Assembly: GCF_963576545.1 (NCBI RefSeq)
Contig: NC_083654.1
Span: forward strand, 22,144,900 to 22,208,899
DNA from: Limanda limanda
Lineage: Eukaryota > Chordata > Actinopteri > Pleuronectiformes > Pleuronectidae
DNA: 64,000 nt
Reading direction: 5' to 3'
Shown here: in pieces, positions 11,201 to 22,712 of the stretch
How the letters are laid out: each line of letters starts with the position of its first letter
How positions within the stretch are numbered: position 1 is the first letter of the stretch
Program-made: the position numbers and the translations under genes
Notes under the pieces: model-generated
The model's database searches: none
The model's input: the letters and a program-made list of their open reading frames with translations, nothing else
Told to the model about the DNA's origin: nothing

Positions 11201-12732
11201 TGACAATAAAGACAGCCCATGCTCCTGGTCACCTTGTAGCACTCGTATCTCTCGTAGGAGGTTCCTCCAGGAGAGTCGGGGAAGATGTAGGGCTGAGGAT
11301 GCTGATTGGACCAGAACTCCTCCTCCCCGGCCTTCAGCATCATGGTGGCCTTCACCAGGTCCTTCTCCCCCCGGTTCTCATCGAAGCGAGAGCGCATCAT
11401 GCAGGCGTAGAACCGGTACTTGTCCCTGGGACGGAAGGGAAAACAACAGACGAGTGCAGTTTAGTTTTGTTTTATAGATTATTAGTTATTGTTGTGTATA
11501 ATATCAAAGGAAGCTGATATTTGTGTGATTTAATCTGCAACTTGACTGAATCTCTAAAGTTCACACAACATCACAGCTGAGGTGAATTTCTGTTTATGGA
11601 GAAAAACTGTGGAATTATCTGGATAAATAGATTGAAATGTTGCTCAAATATTATTAAAATAATAAAAATGAAGCAGTTTGAATTCACTTCTCGTTCATTT
11701 GTACAAGTGAATTGTGAAGTTATTGACAGAGAAATGATAATCATAATAAACTGAACTAACCTTGGATCAATGATAATGATCTTAATTAATGATCGATTCC
11801 TCATTAACCTTTGTTGAGATATCTATGTTTTGTTTTCTACCTTATGAATATATTTTACTATATTTTACCTACATTATATCCTGTGAATCAATATTAGCTG
11901 TGTAGTCTATAGAATTAACAATATTACAACTGTTTCTTATATCCTGGAGTGATATATAATTTCTGGACTCAAATACAGGGTCAAACACAGAGCGCAAACA
12001 TTTGAGTGTTAATCTGACTTCAAAGTGCAATTTGGGAAAAGCGTGAGAAGGTAAATTCATCTTGAGATTTGAGATAATGCAAGTACGGATTCCCAGGAAG
12101 GAGAGAGGATGTGCCCGGACTAAAACAAAGAACTGTTTCATGAATTATTATGGGAGAAACATATGAAATCCTTCTCTAAATGATAATCATAATAAACTGA
12201 ACTAACCTTGGATCAATGATAATGATCTTAATTAAAGATTGATTCCTCATTAACCTTCCACTTGGTAAGAATGAGGAGTTCAGGAAACACGTAGAGATTC
12301 ATGTGTCAGAGTTAAATGATGTAAAACATTATTTTCAGGTTCTTTAACTCGTCAGATCGAGGAGAGAAGTTCAGCTTCAGGTTTATCTTTGTTTTGATTC
12401 TTCACATTTCAACGTCAACAAGATAAAATCACATTTAAACTCTGATATTAACGGTCAGAGTCGCTGTCGTGTTCCACTTCCGGTGAATAAAAGTAAACAT
12501 GTAGAAAACAGGTTGACTTTTCAGTGACTGACCTGGCTAGCTGTTAGCTTAGCAGCTAGCTTAGCGGCTCTACCGCTGTCTAAACGCGAGTTGTGTTATT
12601 GTGAGGTCGTTGGTTCGAGTCCCGCTGCCGTGGCCTTGCTCACCTGAAGATGCACCAGGACTCCAGGTGTCTCAGAGACTTCTTATAGAGCCGCAGCACC
12701 TTCTGCTGGTGGGTCAGAAAGGCCGCCGCCAT
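8261..12732 (-). CDS. ndufb9: NADH dehydrogenase 1 beta subcomplex subunit 9 (complex I LYR subunit)
   Basis: Four exons on the minus strand: 12732-12644, 11425-11233, 9837-9724, 8392-8261 (528 nt, 175 aa; human 179). The start [18 protein letters not shown] carries the LYR-family motif as LYK. Exon 2 encodes [19 protein letters not shown]. Exon 3 encodes [20 protein letters not shown]. Exon 4, in a GC-rich stretch, ends [16 protein letters not shown] then stop. NDUFB9 is an accessory subunit of the membrane arm of mitochondrial complex I; LYR proteins bind acyl carrier protein. Intron 2 holds a hAT element (10308-11159). The acceptor of exon 3 follows 17 consecutive C on the coding strand. 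The gene shares a divergent promoter with tatdn1, as in other vertebrates. Confidence 0.96.
9840..9856. repeat. G17 homopolymer forming the polypyrimidine tract of ndufb9 exon 3
   Basis: Seventeen G on the plus strand, read as C17 directly before the acceptor AG of ndufb9 exon 3. It is unstable by slippage and can form a G-quadruplex or i-motif. Confidence 0.9.
10308..11159 (+). mobile_element. hAT-type short element with BED zinc-finger ORF, copy 1
   Basis: The 852-bp element starts TAGGGTTGCAAAGG and ends TTTTGCAACCCTA. It is flanked by a perfect 8-bp duplication, ATAACAAA (10300-10307 and 11160-11167), the hallmark of hAT transposition. Inside are a splice donor (GTCAG|GTAAGT, near 10576), an acceptor (ATTCTACAG, 10773-10781), a BED-type ORF, and subterminal repeats built on ATTCCCGT. 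The catalytic transposase is absent. It lies in intron 2 of ndufb9. A second copy is at 45453-46240. Confidence 0.92.
10786..10992 (+). CDS. Stand-alone BED zinc-finger ORF inside hAT element, copy 1
   Basis: 68 aa starting [15 protein letters not shown]. It shows a BED-finger signature: aromatic W near the start, CKYC, then HIVKC (Cx2C...Hx3C). BED fingers are the N-terminal DNA-binding domain of hAT transposases. The ORF follows a good splice acceptor (AG at 10780-10781), ends in YIYVCI and stop, and is intact in both copies with only a few changes after KFPQ. It could be the leftover first coding exon of an autonomous hAT, or a small DNA-binding protein. Expression is not shown. Confidence 0.6.
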   Translation: MPRALSHVWRHFTSSNVEGKAVYICKYCAKTYVKNDTTMQKHIVKCPKFPQDSNQTLTKQNVYIYVCI

Positions 12733-13242
12733 CTTCCCTGTCACCTTCTGTGCGAGCGGCGCGGGGCATGCTGGGACTTCATGACGTTAGGACCATGGTT
12801 AGGACCCGAGAACCGTAAAACAGGTACCAAACACGCATTCATAGAGGAGAAGCATAATCAGTATACGAATAATAGAATATAATTTTTTATAATAAATATG
12901 CTTAATTTACATTAATTTAATGTTTTATTATTTTAATCAGGCATTTATTAATACAATAAAAGGCCGAAATGACGACGATATTTGTGGGTATCAAATATTA
13001 TTCTCTCTACAGTAAATATGTTTTATATTTAATGTAGACAGAATAATATTTATTTTATTCTATTTTTATTTTTAACGATAAATTTAATTTATCGTTAAAA
13101 TTTGCCCAGTTAATTATCCAGCGTTGAAATGATGACGTGAAATATTGGGCTTGACAGCTGTCTGCTACAGGAGTTACGGTGCTGTTGCATTATGGGATGT
13201 GTGAGAGCTGCATGTGTGTCTGTGTTGAGAAGAAGAACCAAA
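12733..13242. promoter_or_regulatory. Divergent promoter between ndufb9 and tatdn1
   Basis: Only 510 bp separate the two start codons, which point away from each other. Next to ndufb9 is a GC-rich segment with a CATGCTGGGACTTC motif (ZNF143/Staf-like when read in reverse) and TGACGT-type CRE half sites at about 12782 and 13133. No TATA box is placed properly. A perfect 15-bp inverted repeat lies at 13070-13100. Head-to-head arrangement of this pair is known in mammals. Confidence 0.75.
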
Positions 13243-13994
13243 ATGTCTCAGCTCAGGTTCATCGGTAAGATCCAGTTTCACATCATAACACAGACTGAAC
13301 TGGTTGTTAGCATGGGAGTTAACCTGTTAGCATGTGTACTAACCAGTTAGTATGACAGATTATCAGTTAGCATGACAGTTAACCAGTTAGCAAGATAATT
13401 AACCAGTTAGCATGTGTACTAACCAGTTAGCATGACAGTTAACCTGTTAGCAAGACAATTAACCAGTTAGCATGTGTACTAACCAGTTAGCATGACAGTT
13501 AACCTGTTAGCAAGACAATTAACCAGTTAGCATGTGTACTAACCAGTTAGCATGACAGTTAACTTGTTAGCATGTGTACTAACCAGTTAGTATGACAGAT
13601 TATCAGTTAGCATGGGAGTTGACCTGTTAGCAGGATAACTAATCAGTTAGCATGACAATTAACCAGTTAGCATGTTTACTAACCAGTTAGCATGTTTACT
13701 AACCAGCTAGCATGACAGTGAACCAGTTAGCAGGATAACTAACCAGTTAGCAGGATAACTAACCAGTTAGCACTGAGACTTAACCTGCTAGCATGATAAC
13801 TAACATTATACTAGCATTATAGTTAATCCAGCCTGAAATAAAACTACAGAGAATAAGTACAAAATATAATATTAACACAGCACACAGACATATCTTTAGA
13901 GAAATGTCCTTAAGTGTAAAGTCACAGGATGACTTCACAATGTTTACTGTATAAGTGCCTTATTTAAAAGGAGATGTTGAAATAAATGCATGTG

Positions 13995-14042
<48 letters not shown>

Positions 14043-17000
14043 CTGTTATTCATTACAATATGAATATGGGTATATAAATGGTCAAATTGGGTTCAACTTC
14101 TAATATTAAATAAAGGCATATACTGTATGTTTATGTAATGTGTGTCTAAGTTCACAATATAAAACAATCTAAACAATTAACTAGGTATATAAATTCTGTT
14201 AATTGCTCAATTTCACAACAAGATCACACGTTTGGAATAATATAATTGATTAACACGTTTTTATAAGACAATTTTTAATGCCTGACTTGTTATTATTACC
14301 ACAGAATGTGCTGTCATATGATTTTCCATGACAGAATCCATAACCCAGCTCCTGCTTGTTGACCTCCTCAGATATCGGAGTGAACTTGACCGACCCGATG
14401 TTCCGAGGCCTCTACCGAGGGAAACAGAAACATGACGGTGAGAATTCATCCTCTTCTCCGTCCGTCGTCTTTTCTACGTTAATCTGACTCCAGCTGTGTT
14501 TGTCTCCGACAGACGACTTCAACCAGATCATCGACCGGGCTCTGAAGGTCGGAGTGGAGAAGGTAAGAGAAGAATCCACAGACATGAAGACTTGAACAAA
14601 CTTCAGTGGGACAGGAACTAGCTTTCAGTTTGGTCCAAGTCCCATCTGCTAACATGGAGGAGCTTTATGACGTGTGCTGCAGCCGGCCACCAGGGGGCAG
14701 TCATGTTGACATGTTTACAGTCTCAGCGTCTTCTGGGGCCAGGTCCACCGAGGAGATCTGGATCTGGACTGGACGCTCTGGTCTTATTAACGTGTGGGAC
14801 GTGTGTTCCCAGTTCCTGATCACAGGAGGGAGCCTGGAGGACAGCAGAGAGGCCCTGAAGCTCTCCGAGAGCAGAGGTGAGGACGTCCTCACGAGGACAG
14901 ACACCAGAACACGTCCTCTTCTCTTTGCTCACGCCTGCTTCCTCCTGCAGACGAGTTCTGCTGCACGGTGGGCTGCCATCCCACCCGCTGCAGCGAGTTC
15001 CAGCAGGGGGGGGAGTCCCAGTACCTGACCGGGCTGAGGGAGCTGGCTGCAGCCCACAGAGGGAAGGTGGTGGCTGTGGGGGAGTGTGGACTGGGTGTGT
15101 GGACGCACACAACACACAACAACACACAACAACAACACACACACGCAGGATTAGAACCACGTTGTTAAGCCTCTTTTCTCTTCGGTCCAGATTTCGACAG
15201 GTTGGAATTTTGTCCAAAGGAAACTCAGCTGAAGTAAGTTTCCTCTCGGTCGATGTTCAGCAGGAAACGTTCAGACACAGAAAGCTCGACTCAGCCTTTT
15301 CTCCTCTGTCCGTCGCAGATACTTCGAGAAGCAGTTCGACCTGGCGGAGGAAACCAAGCTGCCCATGTTCCTCCACTGCAGGAACTCCCATCAGGAGTTC
15401 ATCGGTAGGTCCATCCCCCAGAAGACATCGTCCACCACCGAAGACACAGAGACACTTTAACCTCAGTGTCGTCCTCAGTCCTGCTGCGGCTCAGAGCAGG
15501 AGCGTCCATCTTTATCTCAAATGTCCTGAAGACTCTTCTTCTTCTTCTTCTTCTTTTTCTTCTTCTTCTTCTTTTTCTTTTTCTTCTTCTTCTTCTTCTT
15601 CTTCTTCTTCTTCTTCTTCTTTTTCTTCTTCTTCTTCTTCAAATGAAACTATGGAACAAACATGAAGCTTCACTCAGATCAGAAAAGGTCGTGAGAGTTT
15701 CTCCTCATTAAAAATATGAAATAGGAAACAGACCATAATATGAAATCCACACCAACATTCATGCAACACAATAAACATCTTAATATTTATTTTTCTTGTA
15801 CGAAATTATTTAAGTAAAATACACAAACGTGTCAAAATTCGTTTTTTTCTTATAATCTGAGTCAAAAAATCTGTTTCATTTTCACTAAAATGAACCAAAC
15901 TCAAGTTTTATATATATTTAGTTATATAGTTTATAATCTGAGGGTTTATACTGCGGAGTTTGTTCATGTATCACTCATTTATAAAACATTTTATTCAGGA
16001 AACAGGGTGAAAACATTTTTAGAGGCTGTTGACAGATTTTTGATACTGAATTTTTAAACTGGTTTTATTAAATTTTAAGATTGATATGAATCTTTAGGAT
16101 GAAATTTACGAGATTCGTGTGACTGTTAATATTTGTTTCTCTGTTGCTCTGTCAGAAATCATGAAGAGAAATCGGGACCGATGTGTGGGAGGAGTGGTGA
16201 GGACCTTGGTTGTGGAACTTTTTTATTCATGGTGTTAAATCTCAGATGGAACATTGAATGAGATTCTGTTTGTTTCAGGTTCACTCGTTTGACGGGACGA
16301 GTGAAGACGCTGCTGCGCTCGTGGACCTGGACCTCCACATCGGGATCAACGGATGGTGAGAGGATCTTAAACGTGATGGAGAACCTGAAAAACTGACCTC
16401 AACCAAATCTCCTCCATGTTAGTGGATGGGAGATGGAGCAAAGTAAACAATATTCAATATTACTTCTATGTTTCAGTTCTTTGAAAACGGAGGCGAATAT
16501 TGAAGCGATGAAGTCGATTCCCAGCGAGCGGCTGATGATCGAAACAGGTGAGCTGCAGAGAAACCATGAAACTCCAGAGTTCATCGGACATTTTAAGTTT
16601 AAATGCACAAACCAGACATTAACTCATTAAAGATAAACACAGATTTACAAAGAAGAAATCTTAAAATTTAATAAAACCAGTTTAAAAATCATGATTCAGT
16701 GTCAAAAGCCTCTAACAATGTTTTCACCCTGTTTCCTGAATAAAATGTTTTATAAATGAGTGATACATGAACAAACTCCGCAGTATAAACCCTCAGATTA
16801 TAAACTATATAACTAAATATATAAAACTTGAGTTTGGTTCATCTTAGTTAAAATGAAACAGATTTTTTGACTCAGATTATAAGAAAAAAACGAATTTTGA
16901 CACCTAAAACGTTTGTGTATTTTACTTAAATCATTTCGTACAATAAATAAATATGAAGATGTTTATTGTGTAACATATATGTTGTTGGTGTGGATTTCAT

Positions 17001-17387
17001 ATTATGGTCTGTTTCCTCTCAGACGCTCCGTGGTGCGGAGTGAAAAACACTCACGCAGGCTCCAAACACATTAAAACTACATTTCCCACGAAGAAGAAAT
17101 GGGAGGCGGGGCACTGCCTGAAGGACCGGAACGAGCCGTGTCACATCATGTGAGTGTCATCAGAAATCCAGAAGTTGGTTATAGAAATAGGAATAAGGGT
17201 GGGAGGAGTCATGAAATGATGGGAGGGGTCAGGAAGGGGTGGGGTTACTGAGTGAACCAATGAAATGTGATGTGTCTCCTCCAGACAAGTGTTGGAGGTG
17301 ATGGCGGCGGCGAGGGAGGAGGATCTGATGGAGCTGGCCAACACCATCTACAACAGCACCATCAAAGTCTTCTTCAGCTCCAGCTGA
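13243..17387 (+). CDS. tatdn1: TatD DNase domain-containing protein 1, 12 exons
   Basis: Exons: 13243-13264, 14372-14437, 14513-14562, 14813-14876, 14951-15094, 15191-15233, 15319-15404, 16156-16196, 16279-16355, 16477-16547, 17023-17149, 17285-17387. They sum to 894 nt, 297 aa, the length of human TATDN1. Motifs: [11 protein letters not shown] at the N-terminus, [13 protein letters not shown] (about 108-120), LHCRNSH (148-154), VHSFDGT (173-179) and [10 protein letters not shown] (220-229). These carry the metal ligands of the TatD TIM-barrel hydrolases, metal-dependent 3' exonucleases/endonucleases. Exons 8-10 lie between two ~360-bp inverted repeats. Intron 1 holds a minisatellite and intron 7 a (TTC)n run. 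The gene is convergent with tmem65. Confidence 0.96.
13305..13810. repeat. 20-bp minisatellite with 60-bp higher-order unit, tatdn1 intron 1
   Basis: About 25 tandem units of roughly 20 bp, each containing AACCAGTTAGCATG or a variant. Between about 13400 and 13580 three unit types repeat in a fixed order, giving a 60-bp higher-order period. Spacers between units are absent, so it is not a CRISPR array. Confidence 0.9.
14002..14040. repeat. (TA)n microsatellite
   Basis: Uninterrupted TA dinucleotides in tatdn1 intron 1, after a short TG run. Confidence 0.95.
15535..15639. repeat. (TTC)n pyrimidine tract in tatdn1 intron 7
   Basis: About 100 bp of TTC/TTT triplets on the coding strand, a pure pyrimidine tract able to form triplex DNA. 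It lies about 130 bp after the exon 7 donor. Confidence 0.95.
15723..16082. repeat. Left arm of long inverted repeat, tatdn1 intron 7
   Basis: Read from AGGAAACAGACCATAATATG to TTAAATTTTAAGATT, this ~360-bp arm matches the reverse complement of 16657-17017 nearly end to end with scattered mismatches. Exons 8, 9 and 10 lie in the 574-bp spacer. Confidence 0.92.
16657..17017. repeat. Right arm of long inverted repeat, tatdn1 intron 10
   Basis: The arm begins AATCTTAAAATTTAATAAAA and ends in the TGTTTCCT pyrimidine tract, 5 bases before the acceptor AG (17021-17022) of exon 11. Pairing with the left arm would therefore cover the branch-point and pyrimidine region of that acceptor. Confidence 0.92.
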
Positions 17388-17420
17388 TGATGAAGAGGCC
17401 GACTGGTGTGGAATTATTTC

Positions 17421-17454
<34 letters not shown>

Positions 17455-19158
17455 TGAAAATGTCAGAAAACAAAAATAAAGAATCTAATCTCTAATCTGA
17501 AAAGTGGATCGATGGATAATTTCAACACAATGAAACTGAACTAGTTGAAGTGAGAGAGAAGATGAGACTTTAACCTCTGACCTCACAGAGGACGTTGGCT
17601 CCCTATGAATGAAAACACACAGCGCCACCTGCAGAGCCGGAGGTAAACACCACCCAGATTTATTGTCATGTTGTCAATTGCACATAATGTAAAACAAACT
17701 TCAAACACACGTATCAGTGCCGCTGCTTCATTGTCCACAAGGGGGCAGCACAACATTCCTTTGACACTTTGATCTTTTACTATAAATCATTTTTCTCATT
17801 TTGCATCCAGAGGATGAAATTGTGCGAAAATATCATCATGAAGGCAAAAGAAATAAAAACATGAGATGAGGCAGGAACATACAAGTTCAGGTTTCCATGG
17901 TTACAAACAGCATCGCAATAATTATAGGATTTAAAACCAGAAAAAAAAAAAAGAATATCTCAAATTTTTCCTACTTAAATAATTCAGAACTTCTTCTGTA
18001 CAATTTAGAATCAATGAAGAAAATAAACTAAATGAACATTTGTGACATCATCCATTGGCTTTGTTCAATTTATATCACGTTCAAGAGAAATCGATAAAAC
18101 TTTGAAAATATGAAGATTTGCTCTTCTATATTATCGTTGAATATATTTGAGTTTGGTTGGAAAATACAAGACGAGAAATTTACTTGGGCTCTGGGGAAAT
18201 TTTCAAGAATCAACAACTGATGTATTAATTTATCCGCAAATTAGAAAACAAGTCAATCATTAGTTACAGCCTTGATTTGGAGATGATGTGATATAATATA
18301 ATATAATATAATGAATGGTCACAGCTGTGACTTTGTGGGAGGAGTCTGAACAGGAGACGAGTGAGACGTGCAGGACGCTGGAGACGAGTTGAGATCTCAC
18401 CAGAGACGAGATCTCACAACACGAGTGTAGAGAAAGTACTTTCCAACGTCTCCTTTGTTATTCAACACTTACACAACATTTAAAAAACATCTGATGAGCG
18501 TCGAGCTTCATCAGTTCTTCATGCAACACGACCCACGTGTTCCTCGAGGTAGCAAATCTGTTCCGACTGGTTCTGACATTTATTTGTGGCCGTTTAGAGA
18601 TTCAGCTGAAATAATAAGAGACATTTGACTGTTTCTGACACAAATTGAACAGATAGTGTTTAAGAGACGTCTTCAAATGTGTAAAAAAACCCAACAATGA
18701 TCAAATAAAAAATAAGTAAAAACGTTGAAACCTTTAAATAGTGTTGAACAGTCGGTTTGTATCTAGTTTGTGTTTCTGACGCTCGTGTGTGGAAAGAGGT
18801 CGAGTGGAACCGGTGAGTGTGTGTCTCACGTTCACAGCAGCGTCACGTCATCGATTCCTCATATCAACCCGCTGGACCACCGAGCCACAGCAGGAGCTGG
18901 AACGTGAGGTCTGATGAGCTCAATATGAAGAATCGATGATGGAATCAAACGCACGTCACCGTTCTCTCGGCAAAACTGGATTTATAGAAGAATCGATTTT
19001 AGTGAGATGGAGAAAATGCCACAGAAAACTAAATATCATCAGATTTCCCGAGCTGCCTCCAGCGCGAGTGCAGCCGGACGGAGAAACATCAAACTGTTAA
19101 TACTCTTTAGAGTCGACTTCAGCAGTTTTCAGTTTGTAGGTTCAGCGGTGGAGACTCG
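17388..19158. other. Convergent intergenic/3' UTR region of tatdn1 and tmem65
   Basis: tatdn1 has a (GT)n run at 17422-17452 and an AATAAA at 17475-17480. The rest is probably the long tmem65 3' UTR on the minus strand. Minus-strand AATAAA hexamers occur near 18580 and 17660, so its end is uncertain. No additional coding exon is recognised. Confidence 0.55.
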
Positions 19159-22100
19159 TTAGGAGGACGTGGCGTCTCCGCAGGGTTGTGCTTCCTTCTT
19201 CCTCTTCTCCTTCTTCTCCTTCTCCTTCTCGTCATCCAGGAAGAAGAGCGGGAACATCCCCAGAATGCAGCCGATGGTCACGCCGATGGCTTTACCCTGC
19301 AGGAGGAGGAGGAGGAGGGGGAGGAGGAGGAGGAGGAGGAGGAGGAGGAGGAGGAGGAGGAGGAGGAGGAGGAGGAGGAGGAGGAGGAGGAGGAGGAGAG
19401 AATCAAACCCCAGCATCACACTCACCACACGTCCAGATGTGTTGGAGACGAGAAGCCGAGGAAACAAGACAGAAAATACTGATTTTATTTATCTGAGGCT
19501 CAATCGGATTTAGAAACATGGAACATTTCCAGCTGCTGCTTCTATGAAGAGAATAAAGCAAACTCTAATCACAGGTTTGGTTTTGCTTGTTTAAGGAAAT
19601 ATTTAACATTCCACAGAGATATGAAAAGGTTTAAAAACCACAAACACAAGCCCCCTGGTGCAGGTTGGTTGTTCTGTCTGTTCTGTCTGTTCTGTCTGTT
19701 CTGTCTGTTCTGTCTGTTCTGTCTGTTCTGTCTGTTCTGTCTGTTCTGTCTGTTCTGTCTGTTCTGTCTGTTCTGTCTGTTCTGTCTGTTCTGTCTGTCG
19801 TTCTCCAGCTCGCTCTTTTCCCTCCTTTGTATTCATGTCTTTACTGTTTTATAAAACACCTCAAAAGTGAATAAGTTAAACATCTCACCAGGTGCGAGCT
19901 GACCCTGGTCTGCCACATGTCCGCCTGCTTGGGCGTCATATCAGGAACCTGCATCCCCAGCCTGGTGGCCAGGGCCTCCACATAACCTGCAAGACTACAC
20001 ACACACACACACACACACAGAGACACACACACAGAGACACACACCGAGAGACACACACAGACACACAGAGACACACACAGACACACACAGAGACACACCT
20101 GTCAGCATTTTACTGCTGCATATGTAACAACACTCATCCTGGACCCTAAAGCAGCAGTGAAGTCACTTTTAAAACCTCTGAAGTTAAAACAGTGTAAATA
20201 AAGAAGTGAGGCCGCCCCCTGGTGGCTGGCTGCAGTATAGGTCATAAACCTCTCCTCCATGTTGGCAGATGGGACACGGATGAAAAAAATCAATCAATAA
20301 ATCAAGTCAAATAAATGTTGGTCAAAGATTTTTCTGTCATTTCAAGCCGTTCTTATCTCACTGATGTTCAAGTGATTCTGATCAGTTTAATTTGTTATTT
20401 GATGATATAAAAACAGGCGGAGATGTGATGATTGACAGCTGAGACGTGTCATCTGGTTCTCATAAGTATATAAAGATTAAAGAAAGCCTTGATTCATGTA
20501 AGTTCGATTTAAGTTTAAAGGGTTAGGGTTAGTACAGGTAGAAGTTAAAAGACTGGGTGGATGAATTCATAAAAACAGAGAGACCTTGGTTCCTAAATGT
20601 GCAAACTACAAACAAACCCGTCAACAATATAAACCCAGAGACGGTTCTTACCCGAGTCCGGCCAGATCTGAGACCAGGTTCCCCAGAGCGGCAGCTGCAG
20701 AAACACAAGAGACAAACTAACTGATTTCTGAAGTTTTCTGATGAGGCAAACAGAAGAAAGTCACATTTTCACAATATGAGCCGTTCGTCAGCAATAAGAC
20801 AACTTGTATTTTAGAGAACGCAGAGAAGATGAGCATTTTTTTTAAAGAACCAGTCAGGATCCTCCAGGACGTAAAGTAACCCACATACTGAGCTTCTCTG
20901 GAAATAGAAAAACTGCAAACAATGGATCAAAGCTGCAAAATGCTAAAAGAGGTGTGAAAGTTTTCTTCCATCAAAGACCAGCTCCTGAAAACCTGCGAGT
21001 CAGCGAGTTTCTCTTCCGCCTCTTTACTGTCGGCAGAAATCAGCGTCATGACAATTGCACTAAATGTAGAACCTCAACAAAGCTCTGCAGCCATTAGAGA
21101 TCGGGGCTGTGGGTTCGCTGGCTGAGAGGAAAGGATTGTTCATCGTCTGTTCTGCCTTCACAGGGACGACGCTCCCAGTTCTCAGACTCCAGATGGTCGA
21201 CTCGGGCTCGAGTTCCGCTCACAGGAAGAAAACACTCGACGGAGGTGAGACGCAGAAACAATCTGGCCTCAAGTCAGCAGCAGCAGCGACTCCGACAGTG
21301 AGTGTGTGTGACGCTGAATAAAAAGTCTCATAAAGTAAAACAAGTGGAATCAGCAGTAAACATCTCCGCAGGCTGGATGCTGATGAAACCAATATAGAGC
21401 GGCGCCTGCACGGAGAAAGAAGCTATTGATCTGGAGCCCGACTTCAGCCTCTGATTTGCACTTCGCAGGAGGAGTCGGAGCCAAGTAACCATGGAAACGG
21501 AATAATCTGGAGGTGAGATGATGGGGACGGCCGGCTCCGGTGCCTTCGAGGTTTTCGCTGTGTAATAAAGCCCCTGAACAGAAGCCATGATGAGCTCAGG
21601 GCGGCTGTAATGAAGCAGATCCACTGGAAACTCGTTTCTTAAAAGAGACATCGAAGGTTCTGTCAAGCGCAGCAACTTTATATGAGAAATAAAAACGTGT
21701 TCCAGGTAACGGCTTTCAGACTGCACGGGTCGTGTGGGAGCTTCGTCCGGAATGGAAGCAACAACACGACTTATATTACGTTCACGTCCTTTAAAGATTA
21801 AGAGACGATCTATAGAATCATTCATTCAGCCTCTGTTTTCTATGTAGAGACAAAGATGATCTGTGTTTTCAGGCGTGTTAATATGGACAGAGATGGATCC
21901 TTGGTAAGTTTAGGGCTTCAACAAAAAGTTAGCGTCCCTGCTGAAGAATCTCTTGGTGTTTATCGATGATTAAAGAGTCACTTTACAGAAGGTCACTTTT
22001 CTTTCTGTTCCTACCTGCCATGGTGGAGATGCCCAGAGTGACTCCGATGGAGAGTTCGATCTGCGTTCCCTGGAGAGAGGAGAGAGTTCAGAATCCGAAC

Positions 22101-22676
22101 CTGGATTCATCACAACTTACTTCAGACGAGTAAATAACTTCACTTACTGCTGCGATCATGATGGCGTTATCAAGGAAACCAAATCCAACGAAGGGGACGG
22201 CGTTGTGGAACAGAACTGTGAGGAGCAGGAAGTGAGAGAACAGAGAGGATTCATGCACATGGGGAGTGAATAATAACTGAATGAGCAGATGGAAGATTCA
22301 TAGATGTTTTCTGTTTTAATTAATAAGAAAATGAGTCATATTTAACAAGATCACTGAGGGTTTGAACCGTGAAAGAGAGATTTATTTTGTTAAAAACATT
22401 TCCACTGTGGAGAAATATTGTTCTATCTACTTGTTAGTTTAAATGTTGTGTGATCGTGAGGTCGAAGGTTAAACTGAGGTTTTCTCTGATGTTGCCACTC
22501 GACACTTTGGATGAAGAAGTTTCAAACTCATCACAGTCTGTGTCTCGTTTACTGATTTCATCTACGACATTAAAGAAAGCTTATTTTCAGAGTCAAATAT
22601 CTGCTGATAAACGTTGAATCCACAGAAATAGGAACGGATCAAATTCAGATTATAATTTCCTTACAAGATACAGAGG

Positions 22677-22712
<36 letters not shown>

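Noticed and set aside
12557..12622. tRNA-like A box (TAGCTTAGCGGC) and B box (GGTTCGAGTCC) at plausible spacing
   Set aside because: Acceptor-stem sequences do not pair and the T stem is imperfect; at best a tRNA-derived relic in ndufb9 intron 1.
13305..13810. CRISPR-like regular repeat
   Set aside because: Units are contiguous with no unique spacers, in a vertebrate intron; it is a minisatellite.
19159..19874. Poly-Gly, poly-Glu, poly-Arg, LFC- and TEQ-repeat frames
   Set aside because: Products of (GGA)n and a 9-bp repeat whose unit lengths are multiples of three. Only 19159-19296 (minus) is coding, as tmem65 exon 7.
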